Source: an uncultured Gammaproteobacteria bacterium
GTDB lineage: Bacteria > Pseudomonadota > Gammaproteobacteria > Pseudomonadales > Pseudohongiellaceae
Direction of reading: 5' to 3'
DNA length: 57,707 bases
Assembly: GCA_903887045.1 (NCBI GenBank)
Contig: CAISOD010000116.1
Span: 1 to 57,707, forward strand
The position numbers and the translations under genes are program-made. The notes under the pieces are model-generated. The model did not search any database. It was given only the letters and a program-made list of their open reading frames with translations, and had not been told where the DNA came from. Below are positions 24,368-34,620 of the stretch, in pieces; the first letter of the stretch is position 1, and every line of letters begins with the position of its first letter.

Positions 24368-25423
24368 ATGAATTTTACTTGTGAGCAGAATGCTTCTCGC
24401 GTCATTTTTGGCGCTGGGAAGCTCTCTGTGCTTGCTGCGGAAGTTGCACTGCTCGGTTTCCGCAACCCTGTCATCATCTCGACGCCCGGCCACCGTGATC
24501 TTGCAGTCAGGGCCCAGCAACTCATTGGCACTGGTGCCAGCATTTTTGACGGCGCCATCATGCACGTCCCTACTGGCAGCATCAGCGCAGCGCTGGCGCA
24601 TGTGGCACAGCACGGCAATGATGGCTGTGTCTGTATCGGTGGCAGTACTACGGTGGGGCTGGCAAAAGCCGTTGCACTGGAAACCGGACTGAAGATCATC
24701 GCTGTTCCGACCACCTATGCCGGTTCGGAAATGACACCCATCTGGGGCATCACCCGTGATGGTGTAAAGCTCACAGGGCGTGACAACAAGGTGCAGCCGC
24801 GGACAGTGATCTACGACCCGGAACTTACCCTGACCTTGCCGCCGCAGATCTCGGGCGCCAGCGGCATCAATGCCATGGCACATTCTGTAGAGGCGCTCTA
24901 TGCCGAAAATCGCAACCCGGTGATTTCCCTGCTGTGTGAGGCCAGTATCTCCGCGCTCGCGGCAAGCCTGCCGGTTATCGTGCAGAGTCCCCGCGACATG
25001 GCGGCGCGTACCCAGGCGCTGTATGGCTCGTGGCTGGCCGGCATCGCACTTGGCGCTGTTGGCATGGCCATTCACCACAAGCTCTGCCATGTACTTGGCG
25101 GCAGCTTCTCCCTGCCGCATGCCGAAGTACATTCCGTCATGCTGCCCTATTCAGTTGCGTACAACAGAGACCACGCGCCGGAAGCGTTGAGCGCCATCGC
25201 CAGAGCCCTCAACACCGATAGCGCCAGTGTGCCGGGAATCCTGCATGACCTGGTTGCAAGCGTGGGTGCTCCAACTGCCTTGAAAACTCTCGGTATGCAA
25301 CAGGGCGACCTGCACAAGGCTGCAGAAATAGCGCTGGCAAAACCCTATTACAATCCAAGAGAAGTCACTTTTCAGGGCGTTCTCGACCTATTGACCTGTG
25401 CCTGGGCAGGCACCCGACCCTGA
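24368..25423 (+). CDS. hapF: maleylacetate reductase (iron-type alcohol dehydrogenase family)
   Basis: 351 residues. It begins MNF, then SRVIFGAG as in maleylacetate reductases, with a dinucleotide-binding GGSTTVGLAKA, PTTYAGSEMTPIWGI, and the family signature GAVGMAIHHKLCHVLGGSF-LPHAE. It reduces maleylacetate to beta-ketoadipate with NAD(P)H. This links hydroquinone cleavage to the CoA-transferase and thiolase encoded upstream. The semialdehyde dehydrogenase that normally sits between dioxygenase and reductase genes (hapE/pnpE) is absent. The ATG at 24368 is preferred over an in-frame start at 24335, which would add 11 residues. Confidence 0.92.
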   Translation: MNFTCEQNASRVIFGAGKLSVLAAEVALLGFRNPVIISTPGHRDLAVRAQQLIGTGASIFDGAIMHVPTGSISAALAHVAQHGNDGCVCIGGSTTVGLAKAVALETGLKIIAVPTTYAGSEMTPIWGITRDGVKLTGRDNKVQPRTVIYDPELTLTLPPQISGASGINAMAHSVEALYAENRNPVISLLCEASISALAASLPVIVQSPRDMAARTQALYGSWLAGIALGAVGMAIHHKLCHVLGGSFSLPHAEVHSVMLPYSVAYNRDHAPEALSAIARALNTDSASVPGILHDLVASVGAPTALKTLGMQQGDLHKAAEIALAKPYYNPREVTFQGVLDLLTCAWAGTRP

Positions 25424-25603
25424 TCAGGCCAAACAATGGGTGCTCAGTCCTGTGCGATTTGCCAGTGAGTGCGAATAATGCAGGCGGCGCCTGGTTGTTC
25501 GTCGTAAATGACGATGGCAGCAGTTGCGCAATCACATCGATGTAGCTGGCAGGGTCTGGCAAGTGCTGAACTCGCGCATTTTGGCCAAATTTTGGGGCTG
25601 CTC

Positions 25604-25612
25604 TGCTAGAAT
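25604..25612 (+). promoter_or_regulatory. candidate extended -10 promoter of ugd
   Basis: TGCTAGAAT at 25604-25612 is an extended -10 element, 29 bases before the ugd start. TTGGCC at 25581 is 20 bases upstream of the hexamer, too far for a good -35. The rest of the 217-base gap (25424-25640) shows no other structure I can support. Confidence 0.35.
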
Positions 25613-25640
25613 TCCAGCTGTTTCCAGATGAAGCTGGTCT

Positions 25641-26822
25641 ATGGATAAGTCCATCAAAATTGCAGTTGTCGGCACCGGCTACGTAGGGCTTTCCAATGCA
25701 GTGCTGCTGGCCCAGCACAATGAAGTGGTGGCACTTGACATCGTGCCGGAGAAAATTGCCCTGCTGAACAAAAAGCAGTCTCCCATCGTTGACGACGAGC
25801 TCGTCAACTACCTGCAGCACAAGCCGCTGAACCTGCGGGCCACGCTCGACAAGCATGATGCCTACAACGGTGCAGACTTCGTGGTAATTGCGACACCCAC
25901 CGACTACGATCCAGTTACCAATTATTTCAATACCGGCTCGGTCGAAGCAGTAATACGAGACGTAATGGCGATCAATCCGCAGGCAGTGATGGTGGTGAAA
26001 TCGACAGTGCCAGTGGGCTTCACCGTCATGGCGCGCAAGAAGTTCAGCTGCAGCAACTTGCTGTTCTCACCTGAGTTCCTGCGCGAAGGCAAGGCGTTGT
26101 ACGACAACTTGCACCCCTCACGCATCGTGGTCGGCGAACGTTCGGCCCGCGCTGAAACATTCGCCAAGCTGCTGCAGCAGGGAGCGATCAAACAAAATGT
26201 CGAGACCATACTTACCGATGCCACTGAAGCTGAAGCCATAAAGTTGTTTGCCAATACCTTTCTGGCGATGCGGGTGGCTTACTTCAACGAACTCGATACC
26301 TATGCCGCCACCCATGGTCTGGACAGTCGGCAGATTATTGAAGGGGTGTGCCTGGACCCGCGTATTGGCAGCCATTACAACAATCCGTCATTCGGCTACG
26401 GCGGCTACTGTCTGCCAAAAGACACAAAGCAGTTGCTGGCCAACTACCGCGATGTACCGCAGAACCTGATCAATGCCATTGTTGATGCCAACACCACCCG
26501 CAAGGATTTCATCGCGGTCAGCATTCTGCAGCGCAACCCCAAAGTGGTTGGAATCTACCGCTTGGTAATGAAGGCCGGCTCCGACAATTTTCGTGCTTCC
26601 AGCGTGCAGGGCATCATGAAGCGCATCAAGGCCAAGGGCGTGGAAGTGATAGTTTATGAACCTGCACTGCACGAGAAGGATTTTTACCACTCGGAAGTTG
26701 TGAACGATCTGGCGGCCTTCAAGCGGCGCGCGGACGTTATAGTCGCCAACCGCATGACGGATGAACTGCTTGATGTGAAAGAGCAGGTATTTACCCGCGA
26801 CTTGTTTGGTGGCGATACCTGA
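25641..26822 (+). CDS. ugd: UDP-glucose 6-dehydrogenase
   Basis: 393 residues, the length of the short E. coli-type Ugd. N-terminal NAD site [18 protein letters not shown] (residues 6-24), [23 protein letters not shown] in the middle, and the catalytic cysteine in [15 protein letters not shown]. It oxidises UDP-glucose twice to UDP-glucuronate for capsule, exopolysaccharide or lipid A sugar. It ends 17 bases from the convergent wbpA-like gene. No glycosyltransferases are adjacent, so its product presumably feeds a locus elsewhere. Confidence 0.93.
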   Translation: MDKSIKIAVVGTGYVGLSNAVLLAQHNEVVALDIVPEKIALLNKKQSPIVDDELVNYLQHKPLNLRATLDKHDAYNGADFVVIATPTDYDPVTNYFNTGSVEAVIRDVMAINPQAVMVVKSTVPVGFTVMARKKFSCSNLLFSPEFLREGKALYDNLHPSRIVVGERSARAETFAKLLQQGAIKQNVETILTDATEAEAIKLFANTFLAMRVAYFNELDTYAATHGLDSRQIIEGVCLDPRIGSHYNNPSFGYGGYCLPKDTKQLLANYRDVPQNLINAIVDANTTRKDFIAVSILQRNPKVVGIYRLVMKAGSDNFRASSVQGIMKRIKAKGVEVIVYEPALHEKDFYHSEVVNDLAAFKRRADVIVANRMTDELLDVKEQVFTRDLFGGDT

Positions 26823-26839
26823 TGGTGGTCAGCTACATG

Positions 26840-28114
26840 CTATGCGCGCACGATATGCGGCATACTTTCCTGATAGACGCCCCGCGTATCCACAATCAAC
26901 TTCGAATGCTGTTTGACAAGCGCGTAATCAAACACGTCATGGTTGGTAGCAATCAGCACGAGATCGTAGGCGGCCAATGATTCCGGCGTCAGCGTAACGC
27001 TTGCCAGGTCGAACTTGTAGCGACGCATCTTCGGAAATGTCGGCACCCACGGATCACAGTAGGCGATAACCGCGCCCTTGTGCTGCAGCATCTCCATCAG
27101 TTCCACCGACGGTGATTCGCGCATGTCGTCGACATTCTTCTTGTAGGCAATGCCGAGCACCAGAATTCTGCTGCCTTTGATCGAGCGTTCGCGTTCGTTG
27201 AGCGCTTCGGCAATTTTGCCAATTACCCACGCCGGCATCGCGCTATTCACTTCGCCCGCCAATTCGATGAAGCGTGTGTGCACGCCGTATTCGCGCGCTT
27301 TCCAGGTGAGATAGAACGGATCAATTGGAATGCAGTGGCCGCCAAGGCCGGGCCCGGGATAGTAGGGCACAAAACCGAAGGGCTTGGTGGAAGCGGCGCG
27401 GATCACTTCGAAGATGTCGATACCCATTTTGTCGGCGATGATCTTCATTTCATTCACGAGGCCGATGTTCACGGCGCGGTGAATGTTTTCCAGCAACTTC
27501 GTCAGTTCCGCAGCACGGGTAGAACTCACCGGCACTACTTTGTCGATTACCTTGCCGTATAGCGCTATGCCGGCTTCGAGGCACTGTGGCGTTACACCGC
27601 CGATAACTTTGGGAATCGTGCGGGTGGTGAAGTTCTGATTGCCGGGATCTTCGCGCTCGGGCGAGAACACCAGATAAATGTCTTTGCCGATCACAAAGCC
27701 GCGGCTTTCGATGCGTGGCTTCAATTCTTCGTCAGTAGTGCCGGGCCAAGTGGTGCTTTCGAGCGACACCAGTTGGCCGGGCCGCAAGAAAGGCAGCAGC
27801 GATTCAGTGGTGTTGATGACGAAGCTGAGATCGGGCTCGCGGAACTGGTTGAGAGGCGTCGGTACGCAGATGATCAGTGCATCGGCTTCGTCGGCGCGGG
27901 AAAAATCCGCGGTGGCGGAGAAGCCCTGCTGGGTTGCCAGCGTTACCGCCGCATCACCGATGTGTTTGATGTAGCTCTTGCCGGCATTGATCTGGCTGAC
28001 CTTGGCAGGGTCGATGTCGAAGCCGAGCACCTTGAAGCCGGCTTCGGCAAAGCGCAGCGCGAGCGGCAAACCGACATAACCCAGACCAACGATACCAATG
28101 GTCTTGAAATTCAT
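26840..28114 (-). CDS. wbpA: nucleotide-sugar dehydrogenase (UDP-N-acetylglucosamine 6-dehydrogenase, WbpA type)
   Basis: 424 residues. NAD site [21 protein letters not shown] at the start, SPEREDPGN in the middle, and the active-site segment [23 protein letters not shown] with its cysteine. The GHCIPIDP form and length are those of WbpA/TviB-type enzymes that make UDP-N-acetylglucosaminuronate, distinct from the Ugd next door. The start is four bases from the stop of the PQQ dehydrogenase gene, so the two may be co-transcribed although their functions differ. It feeds surface polysaccharide synthesis. Confidence 0.85.
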   Translation of the reverse strand: MNFKTIGIVGLGYVGLPLALRFAEAGFKVLGFDIDPAKVSQINAGKSYIKHIGDAAVTLATQQGFSATADFSRADEADALIICVPTPLNQFREPDLSFVINTTESLLPFLRPGQLVSLESTTWPGTTDEELKPRIESRGFVIGKDIYLVFSPEREDPGNQNFTTRTIPKVIGGVTPQCLEAGIALYGKVIDKVVPVSSTRAAELTKLLENIHRAVNIGLVNEMKIIADKMGIDIFEVIRAASTKPFGFVPYYPGPGLGGHCIPIDPFYLTWKAREYGVHTRFIELAGEVNSAMPAWVIGKIAEALNERERSIKGSRILVLGIAYKKNVDDMRESPSVELMEMLQHKGAVIAYCDPWVPTFPKMRRYKFDLASVTLTPESLAAYDLVLIATNHDVFDYALVKQHSKLIVDTRGVYQESMPHIVRA

Positions 28115-28118
28115 GCGA

Positions 28119-30206
28119 CTAGCGTCCCTGTATCAGGTCTTCCTTCAAAAACGCAGCGACATCATGCATCTGCTCGGCGCTCATGGTGGCGCTGAAGTTC
28201 GGCATGGTGTTCTTGCCGGTGCTGAGCATGGCCATGATGGTGTCGATCGTCAGTGCGTCGGTGAGTTCGGCGCCACCGCCGTGGCCACCAGTGCCGCTGT
28301 CGCCGTGGCAGTACACGCAGATGGCGTTGTACATCGTTTTGCCGTTGGCTTTGTCGGCTACGTGGCCGGCGGGCACGGTTTTCACGCCTGCAGTTGCAGC
28401 GGCATTGCCCGGCATGGTCGGATTTGGATTGGCTGCAGCGCCCGGCGGTGGCAGCTGGCCGATGGTGCCATTCAGTGAGAACACCCACACGCCATCGCCT
28501 TTCTGGGCGCCGAACAAACCGCCGCCGGCATAGGCGGCTACGTATTGCTCGCCCTTGAACAGGAAGGTGCTGACAGCCGAGTTGATGGGCGCATCGGTGC
28601 GGAATTCCCACAGCCTTTCACCGTTGCGGGTATCGAGTGCGATCAGGCGGCCGTCGTTGCGTCCCATGAACAGCACACCGCCGGCGGTAGCCAGCGAGCC
28701 GCTGCGGCAACCATCGTTGAACTGCTTCTGCCACACGATGCGGTTGGTCTTGAGATCAACCGCTGAATAGATGCCGCGACGAATCAAGCCGGCGCCAACA
28801 TAGGCACCACCCAGGAACTGTTGGGTGAAGGTGGGTGCTTCGAACTGGCTGGCATCGGCACGTGCGGCATTGGCGGTATCGGTGGCGCAGATGAACATGT
28901 AGTTGGTGGTGGGGTCGTAGGCGCTTGGCGGCCAGTTGACGCCGGCGAGCGGCGTGAACACCGTGGTTTCGTAGAACGGCGTGAAGATGGCGCCGTTGTT
29001 GATCAGCTCATAATTCTCTGGCGCGTATTGCACTTCGAGTGGGATCAATGCATCGCCAAGGGGGTACGGCTGGGTGGCGGCAGTTGCCTGGCGTGGCTCC
29101 TGCGGCACGGCTTTCTCTTCAATGCCGATGAGTGGTTCGCCGGTCAGGCGATCAAGGATGTAGACCCAACCGGTCTTGCCGGCTTGCGCCAGGCCTTTGC
29201 GCATCACGCCGTTGTACTCAGCTTCGAACAGCACGATCGGGTTGGGCGCATCGTAGTCCCAGATGTCGTGGTGCACTTCCTGGAAGTGCCAGCGGTATTC
29301 GCCGGTTTTTACATCAAGCGCGACGATGGAGGCGGTGAACAGGTTGTCGCCCGGACGCACGCCGCCGCCCAGCACGGGGCCGGCGTTGCCGGTGGAGAAG
29401 TAGAGCATGCCGGCATCCGGATCAAGCGCCGGCGTGTGCCAGATCGGCGCGCCGCCCCATTCCCACACGTTCTTGTCGGCGGGCCAGGTGTCGTGGCCGA
29501 ACTCGCCGGGGCCGGGGATGGTGTAGAAGGTCCAGATTTCGGCGCCGGTCTCGGCATTGAACGCCTTGATGCGGCCGCGGGTACCAAGGTCGCCACCAGC
29601 GTTGCCGATGATGACCATGCCGTCGTAATAGAGCGGCGCAGCCGTATAGCTGTAGCCCACTTTCGGGTCGGCAGTCTGGTTTGACCACAGCACCTGGCCT
29701 GTCTTCTGGTCGAGCGCGATCAGTTTCGAATCAAGCTGGCCGATGAAAATCTTGCCTTCGCCCATACCAACGCCGCGGCTTACCCAACCGCAGCACACGA
29801 AGGCGTCACTCTCTTTCAAGCCGGAGAAGTACGACCACAGCGTCTCGCCGGTTTCGAGGCTGATGGCGAACACATCGTCCTGACCGGTGCTGACATACAT
29901 CACGCCTTCATACACCAGCGGTTGCGCCTGGTTGTTGTGGCGCAATTCGAGGGCGGAGTCCCTGAGGTCGCCGCGGAACACGGCCTTGAGGTTGGCAACG
30001 TTGTCGCGATTGATCTGCGTCAGTGGCGAGTAGCGCTGGTTGCTGAGGTTGCCACCGTTGGTGAGCCAGCCGGTTTCCGGCAGGGCGGTGAGCTGTTCCG
30101 TGGTGAAAGCGGGTGCTGGCGGAATGTCCTCTGCAGCGTGCAGCAGCGTGGCGCAGCCGAGCAGAACAAGGGCAGACGTACGGACAATGGAAGAAAGCAG
30201 TGACAT
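28119..30206 (-). CDS. PQQ-dependent alcohol dehydrogenase with C-terminal cytochrome c (quinohaemoprotein)
   Basis: 695 residues with a signal peptide (cleavage near LHA). The eight-bladed propeller includes the vicinal disulfide Cys138-Cys139 (VCCGW), [10 protein letters not shown] and Asp317-x-Asp319 in HDIWDYDAP. The catalytic-base position is Asp317; an Asp two residues on is the mark of lanthanide-binding family members. The C-terminal domain binds haem through Cys630, Cys633 and His634 (CVYCH), with Met668 as the likely axial ligand. It oxidises an alcohol in the periplasm and passes electrons on. The neighbouring TonB receptor may import its substrate or metal. The substrate is not identifiable. 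Confidence 0.9.
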   Translation of the reverse strand: MSLLSSIVRTSALVLLGCATLLHAAEDIPPAPAFTTEQLTALPETGWLTNGGNLSNQRYSPLTQINRDNVANLKAVFRGDLRDSALELRHNNQAQPLVYEGVMYVSTGQDDVFAISLETGETLWSYFSGLKESDAFVCCGWVSRGVGMGEGKIFIGQLDSKLIALDQKTGQVLWSNQTADPKVGYSYTAAPLYYDGMVIIGNAGGDLGTRGRIKAFNAETGAEIWTFYTIPGPGEFGHDTWPADKNVWEWGGAPIWHTPALDPDAGMLYFSTGNAGPVLGGGVRPGDNLFTASIVALDVKTGEYRWHFQEVHHDIWDYDAPNPIVLFEAEYNGVMRKGLAQAGKTGWVYILDRLTGEPLIGIEEKAVPQEPRQATAATQPYPLGDALIPLEVQYAPENYELINNGAIFTPFYETTVFTPLAGVNWPPSAYDPTTNYMFICATDTANAARADASQFEAPTFTQQFLGGAYVGAGLIRRGIYSAVDLKTNRIVWQKQFNDGCRSGSLATAGGVLFMGRNDGRLIALDTRNGERLWEFRTDAPINSAVSTFLFKGEQYVAAYAGGGLFGAQKGDGVWVFSLNGTIGQLPPPGAAANPNPTMPGNAAATAGVKTVPAGHVADKANGKTMYNAICVYCHGDSGTGGHGGGAELTDALTIDTIMAMLSTGKNTMPNFSATMSAEQMHDVAAFLKEDLIQGR

Positions 30207-30303
30207 GGGATGACCCTGAAGGGCTGTTGTTGTAGTGGCACCGGATTATAGCCAAACGCTGCCGGCAGAAGACTGGGGCAAACATGGGCTGCCCACAAAA
30301 AGA

Positions 30304-30336
30304 AACGGGGCCAGCACTTGTGGCGCTGACCCCGTT
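30304..30336 (-). terminator. rho-independent terminator of the 30360 TonB receptor gene
   Basis: On the minus strand a 12-base stem (AACGGGGTCAGC pairing with GCTGGCCCCGTT, one G-U) and a nine-base loop are followed by TTTCTTTTT. It ends 24 bases after the receptor stop, separating it from the downstream dehydrogenase gene. Confidence 0.8.
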
Positions 30337-30359
30337 GGGTATCACTGACTATGGCTGGA

Positions 30360-33176
30360 TCAGAAGCTCCAGCTCATGCCGAGGCGGTAAACGCGGCCGC
30401 GTGACTCATAGATGTTGCTGGTGCTGGTAGTCTGCGCACCGTGACGAAGCGGATCTTCTTCATCAAGCGCGTTGATTACCGCGAGGGTTACGTTGCCTGC
30501 GCCTTCAGCCAGTGTGTAGCCGTACAGAAGATCAAGCGTGGTGAAAGGCTTTTCTTCCGTCAGCGTGTTGTTGGCATTGCGGGCGTCCAGCGTCAGCTTC
30601 GACGTGTAGCGCACGGTGGCACGCGCCATCTGGTTCTCACGCCGCCAGTCGAGCATGAAGTTGCCGCGCCATTCCGGGTTCGGCACGCCGAAGGTGGCGG
30701 TGTTATAGCTGCCAACGCCATCCACAAGCTTGCCTTGCACATCCATGTCGTACTTGGTGGTCCACGATCCCAGCATCTTGGCGGTCCACTCGCTGCCGAG
30801 TGCGGCGAAGTCGTAGGTGAATACGAAGTCGAGGCCGTTGGTCTTCTGGAATGCCTGATTGATGTAGGTGGTGCGGAACAACTGCACGTCGAAGCCGGAC
30901 ATGCAATTGACTGGACGTGGATCAGACAGACGGCCCGACCAGCGACCAGTCACTTCACACACTTCGTTGGGTGCACCGGAGCGCAGAATGATGCGCGGGT
31001 CGGTGATGAAGCCGTCGGCACGATCGAGCAGCAGGATGGCCTGCGCTTGTTCCTGCGTGATCAGATTCTGGAAGTTGACACTCCAATAGTTCAATTCAGC
31101 GGTAAAGCTGTCGGTAACATCCCAGGTGACGCCGGCTGTCCAGTTGTCAGACGTTTCGGACTCAAGGTTCGGGTTGCCGACCAGCAGGCCGCGGGCGTTG
31201 ATGGTGTCACCACCGATTGGATCAGTGGTGGCGCCGCCGGCGCCGGAGCCGAACACCTGGATTTCGCCAGGCTGGCGGAAGGAAGTACCGGCCGATGCGC
31301 GCAGGTACAGGCCGTCAATCGGTGTCCACAACAGGCCCACTTTGGGATCAAACGAGTCCTGGCTGCCCGCATCTTCATAGCGGGCTGCCAGCTGCACTTC
31401 CACCGTGTCGGTCGGGTACATAACCAACTCGGCGAAAGCGGCGTTGGTAGCGCGTTCGCCACCAAAGTCCTGGAAGGCGGTGGCGCCGTTGAAGGCCCAG
31501 TTGCCTGGGGCTTCGCTCATGGTGTCCCAGTCCTGCGAGAACTCCTGTTCACGGCGGTGTAAGCCAACGGCGAGGCCGGTGGTGCCGCCTGCCATTTCCC
31601 ACAGACTGCCGGTTACGACGAAGTCGAAGGTGCGCAGTTCGCCGGAATCGACGGTGGTACGCGGACCGACCAGCCATTTGGTCAGCTTGGGATCGTTGTA
31701 GTGTTTGTCGCCCGGCTTGGCCAGGAAGCTGTTGGCAAAGGGGTTCCAGAATTGGCAGTTGCCGGTGCCACGCTGCGCCCCTGCAGGATCGGTAGCTGGA
31801 GAAGCCTGACAGTTGGGGCCGCCATAACCATTCAGCGCCGAGTTGAGGCGGGCGATGATGGTGTCGGTACTCCTGAATATGGTGTCGTTCCACGAGTTGG
31901 TATAAGCGAGCTGCCAGTTCCAGTTCTCGTTGAATTCGCCTTTGAAACGGGCGGCGATACGGTAAGTGTCCTGCGTCGAGAAATGATCATTGCTGGGGCC
32001 GCCAGCAGGGCTCATCACGCGGCCGCGGAAGCGGTAACCGGCGAGGTTGGCGTCGTTGCGCGGATTGGGGAAAGTGGGATCTATCTTTACCGATTCAGCC
32101 ACACCCGGGTTGTCGCCCGGGACGAAGCTGAAGCTGGTAACGCCAGCCGGCGTCACGTAGCCGAAGGGAATCGTGTAATCGGTTTTGGCGAAGCCGACTT
32201 CAAACTCCCCGGTGAGCGTTTCGCTGAAGTCGTGCGTGAGCACACTCATGGCAACCATGCGCTCGGACTCCGGCTGCATGTCGCGGTTGAGTGAGTTGAA
32301 CAACAGGCATTGGGTTCTGGTGGGATTGAGCTCGCCGGCAGCAAGTCCGCCGCCGAGCTGCGAGCTGCCGCACAAGGGGTCGGGGCGGGTCTGGGTGGTT
32401 GGCCGCAGGGTGCCGTTGAGATTCTGCACCTGGTATGTGGCCGGGTTGCCGAAGCCGGAGGTAAGGCCAAGGCGCAGACGAGCATCTTCGTAGCGGTCTT
32501 CCACCAGCAGGATTTCAGTAGTCGCGTAGTCAAGGCCGGCAACCACATGGGTGGTTTCATTGCCGCCACCCACGAGCAGGCCGAGGTTCATATCGGGACG
32601 GTTGCCCGGAACATCCTGGATCTTCTGCGCCTCTGCCCGCACTTCCACACCTTCGAAGTTGTTGCGGGTGATGAAGTTGGCCACGCCGGCCACGGCATCA
32701 GAACCGTATATGGCCGAGGCGCCGTCGGTGAGAATCTCGACGCGTTCAACCATGATCGATGGCGTCAGGTTGTTGATGTCGACAAAGCCGAAGCCGCCGT
32801 CGCTGGTCTGACGGCCGCCGTTGAGCAATACCAGCGTGGCGCGCGGTCCAAGACCGCGCAGGTTGATGGTGGCGGTCGGCGAGTTGCCACCGTTCACGCC
32901 GCCCTGTTGTGAGTTGATCATCGAGGTGGAGCCGATACTCTGCGGCAGGTTCTTGAATACTTCGGCGATGGAGCCGCGTTGTTCAAGCCGCAACGCTTCA
33001 TTGTCGATGACGGTAATCGGCTGTGGGCGGTCGGCCGGACGCTCCAGGAACGAACCTGTCACCGTGACTTCTTCAATCGCAGCATCAGCAGCGTGAGCGG
33101 GCAAGGCAATTACACCGGCACAGCCGAGTGCAACTGCCACCGCAAGTTTGCGGTAGTGCAGTGTGGATGTTTGCAT
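30360..33176 (-). CDS. TonB-dependent outer-membrane receptor
   Basis: 938 residues with a signal peptide (cleavage after AHA), TonB box IEEVTVTGS near residue 34, plug domain (NLRGLGPRATLVLLNGG, IYGSDAVAGVANFITR) and a large barrel ending in YRLGMSWSF. The N-terminal architecture, with IAEVFKNLPQSIGSTS, is that of the oligosaccharide/organic-solute receptor branch common in Gammaproteobacteria. It is followed by its own terminator and then, in the same direction, the PQQ dehydrogenase. The 297-base region upstream is shared with the divergent diguanylate cyclase. The ligand is unknown. Confidence 0.92.
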   Translation of the reverse strand: MQTSTLHYRKLAVAVALGCAGVIALPAHAADAAIEEVTVTGSFLERPADRPQPITVIDNEALRLEQRGSIAEVFKNLPQSIGSTSMINSQQGGVNGGNSPTATINLRGLGPRATLVLLNGGRQTSDGGFGFVDINNLTPSIMVERVEILTDGASAIYGSDAVAGVANFITRNNFEGVEVRAEAQKIQDVPGNRPDMNLGLLVGGGNETTHVVAGLDYATTEILLVEDRYEDARLRLGLTSGFGNPATYQVQNLNGTLRPTTQTRPDPLCGSSQLGGGLAAGELNPTRTQCLLFNSLNRDMQPESERMVAMSVLTHDFSETLTGEFEVGFAKTDYTIPFGYVTPAGVTSFSFVPGDNPGVAESVKIDPTFPNPRNDANLAGYRFRGRVMSPAGGPSNDHFSTQDTYRIAARFKGEFNENWNWQLAYTNSWNDTIFRSTDTIIARLNSALNGYGGPNCQASPATDPAGAQRGTGNCQFWNPFANSFLAKPGDKHYNDPKLTKWLVGPRTTVDSGELRTFDFVVTGSLWEMAGGTTGLAVGLHRREQEFSQDWDTMSEAPGNWAFNGATAFQDFGGERATNAAFAELVMYPTDTVEVQLAARYEDAGSQDSFDPKVGLLWTPIDGLYLRASAGTSFRQPGEIQVFGSGAGGATTDPIGGDTINARGLLVGNPNLESETSDNWTAGVTWDVTDSFTAELNYWSVNFQNLITQEQAQAILLLDRADGFITDPRIILRSGAPNEVCEVTGRWSGRLSDPRPVNCMSGFDVQLFRTTYINQAFQKTNGLDFVFTYDFAALGSEWTAKMLGSWTTKYDMDVQGKLVDGVGSYNTATFGVPNPEWRGNFMLDWRRENQMARATVRYTSKLTLDARNANNTLTEEKPFTTLDLLYGYTLAEGAGNVTLAVINALDEEDPLRHGAQTTSTSNIYESRGRVYRLGMSWSF

Positions 33177-33473
33177 GAAGTTTTCCCCTCTAAATGCAAT
33201 TTGGTTTGGGTTGGAAATGACAGGTCGCTTGTGTGAAAGAGCCGTGTGTCATTCTTTGCTGGCGCAGGTTGTGAGCTGCCTTTCGATTATTCTTCAGGTT
33301 GCCAGAATGGCAAGTGGATTTTGCAACAACCTTTCGACGGCTTGCCCCTGCGTGTTGGCAACCGACCATTTCGGTTCGGCGTTGATTCGCCAGTGAGGGC
33401 AACGTTGCCTTGCGCTGTGCTAAGCTGCTGCGAGTCCACAAAAGCAGGCTTGCGCGCAGGGTCCAGCAGGAAA
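33177..33473. other. divergent intergenic region, TonB receptor / GGDEF gene
   Basis: About 300 bases between the receptor gene (left) and the cyclase gene (right). An in-frame extension of the cyclase reading frame goes back to 33246, but it has no ribosome site and a composition unlike protein. I see no clear palindrome or strong promoter hexamers; it must hold at least one promoter in each direction. Confidence 0.4.
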
Positions 33474-34550
33474 ATGTTCTCCACCAAAACCGCAGCCGCA
33501 GGTGACGACCAGGTCGAGCTGCGCGGCCTCGTCGCCAGCCTTGCCGAGATTGAGTGGCTGTTGCTGCTGCTCGTGATCCTGTACTACCTCGCTCCCGGCT
33601 CGGTGATACTGCAGCCAGACGCAATGGTGGTGTCGATGATCGCCTTTGCGGTATTTGTCATCGGCTCCAATTATTTCTATGCCCGCAACGATAAACATCG
33701 CTGGAAACTGGCAATCTCCACCTGGGTAATGATCGCCTTCATCACGTGGGTGATCTGGAACAGTGGCGGCGTGCAAAGTCCGCTGCTCAATCTGTATCTG
33801 CTGGTCATCATTACCAGCGCAATCACACTTGGCAGGCTGGCTACTTTGCTGGAAATCGCCTTGATGGGCACGGCCTACATCTATGTGGCGATGCAGCAGA
33901 GTGACGATTTTTCGCTGATGGAGTTCAGCCGGCTGATGGTCCTGTTCGCCCCCTTCATGCTGGTGGCATGGGTCACGGCGTTGTTGGCCAACGATATCCA
34001 GGCCGGCAGCACGCTGTTCAAGTCGCTCGCCAACACCGATGAAATGACAGGCCTGCTCAACAAGCGTTCACTGAAACTGGAGCTTGATCGCGCCATGCAG
34101 CTGGCGCGGCTGCACCGGCATACGCTGACTGTCATGATGTTCGATGCCGACAATCTCAAGCAAACCAACGATACCCATGGTCACGCGGCCGGTGACAAGT
34201 TGATCATCCACATAGCCTCGATGTTGCGCCGTTCTTTACGCAGCAGCGATATTGTGTGCCGTTATGGTGGTGATGAGTTCGTGGCGGTATTGCCGCAAAT
34301 GGGGCTGGCGAAAGCCGTTGAAATCAGCGAACGTATCCGCAAGTCTGTAGCGCAGAACAGTTTCGACAGTGACGGCGTACTGCTGGCAACGTCGGTCAGT
34401 GTGGGGTTTGCCACCTGGCCTGACCACACCAATGACATTACGCAGCTCATGGTATTGGCCGATGCCAGCCTGTACGACAGCAAACACAAAGGTCGCAACC
34501 AGGTGACCCACGCCGGCGAGCTGCAGAGTCCACGCACCAACGTTGTTTGA
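33474..34550 (+). CDS. membrane-bound diguanylate cyclase (GGDEF)
   Basis: 358 residues. The N-terminal half has about five transmembrane helices (LLLLLVILYYLAPGSVIL, MIAFAVFVIGSNYF, ISTWVMIAFITWVIW, LYLLVIITSAITLG, FMLVAWVTALLA). The C-terminal half is a GGDEF domain with the intact catalytic motif RYGGDEFVAVLP and an RSSD inhibitory site five residues before it. It should make c-di-GMP with product inhibition. No sensory domain other than the membrane part is visible. AGCAGG just before ATG 33474 fixes the start. The stop is the first of four in-frame TGA codons in the 12-base repeat that follows. Confidence 0.92.
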   Translation: MFSTKTAAAGDDQVELRGLVASLAEIEWLLLLLVILYYLAPGSVILQPDAMVVSMIAFAVFVIGSNYFYARNDKHRWKLAISTWVMIAFITWVIWNSGGVQSPLLNLYLLVIITSAITLGRLATLLEIALMGTAYIYVAMQQSDDFSLMEFSRLMVLFAPFMLVAWVTALLANDIQAGSTLFKSLANTDEMTGLLNKRSLKLELDRAMQLARLHRHTLTVMMFDADNLKQTNDTHGHAAGDKLIIHIASMLRRSLRSSDIVCRYGGDEFVAVLPQMGLAKAVEISERIRKSVAQNSFDSDGVLLATSVSVGFATWPDHTNDITQLMVLADASLYDSKHKGRNQVTHAGELQSPRTNVV

Positions 34551-34595
34551 AATCCAGGTTGAAATCCAGTTTGAAATTCAGTTTGAAACACAGCC
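34548..34595 (+). repeat. four 12-bp tandem repeats at the end of the GGDEF gene
   Basis: Four units, TGAAATCCAGGT, TGAAATCCAGTT, TGAAATTCAGTT and TGAAACACAGCC, cover 34548-34595. The first TGA is the cyclase stop, and the 12-base period keeps three more TGA codons in the same frame. The array lies between the cyclase and the lambda-P-like gene at 34621. Confidence 0.85.
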
Positions 34596-34620
34596 TTGGC
34601 TGTTCGAATCCGGATATCCC

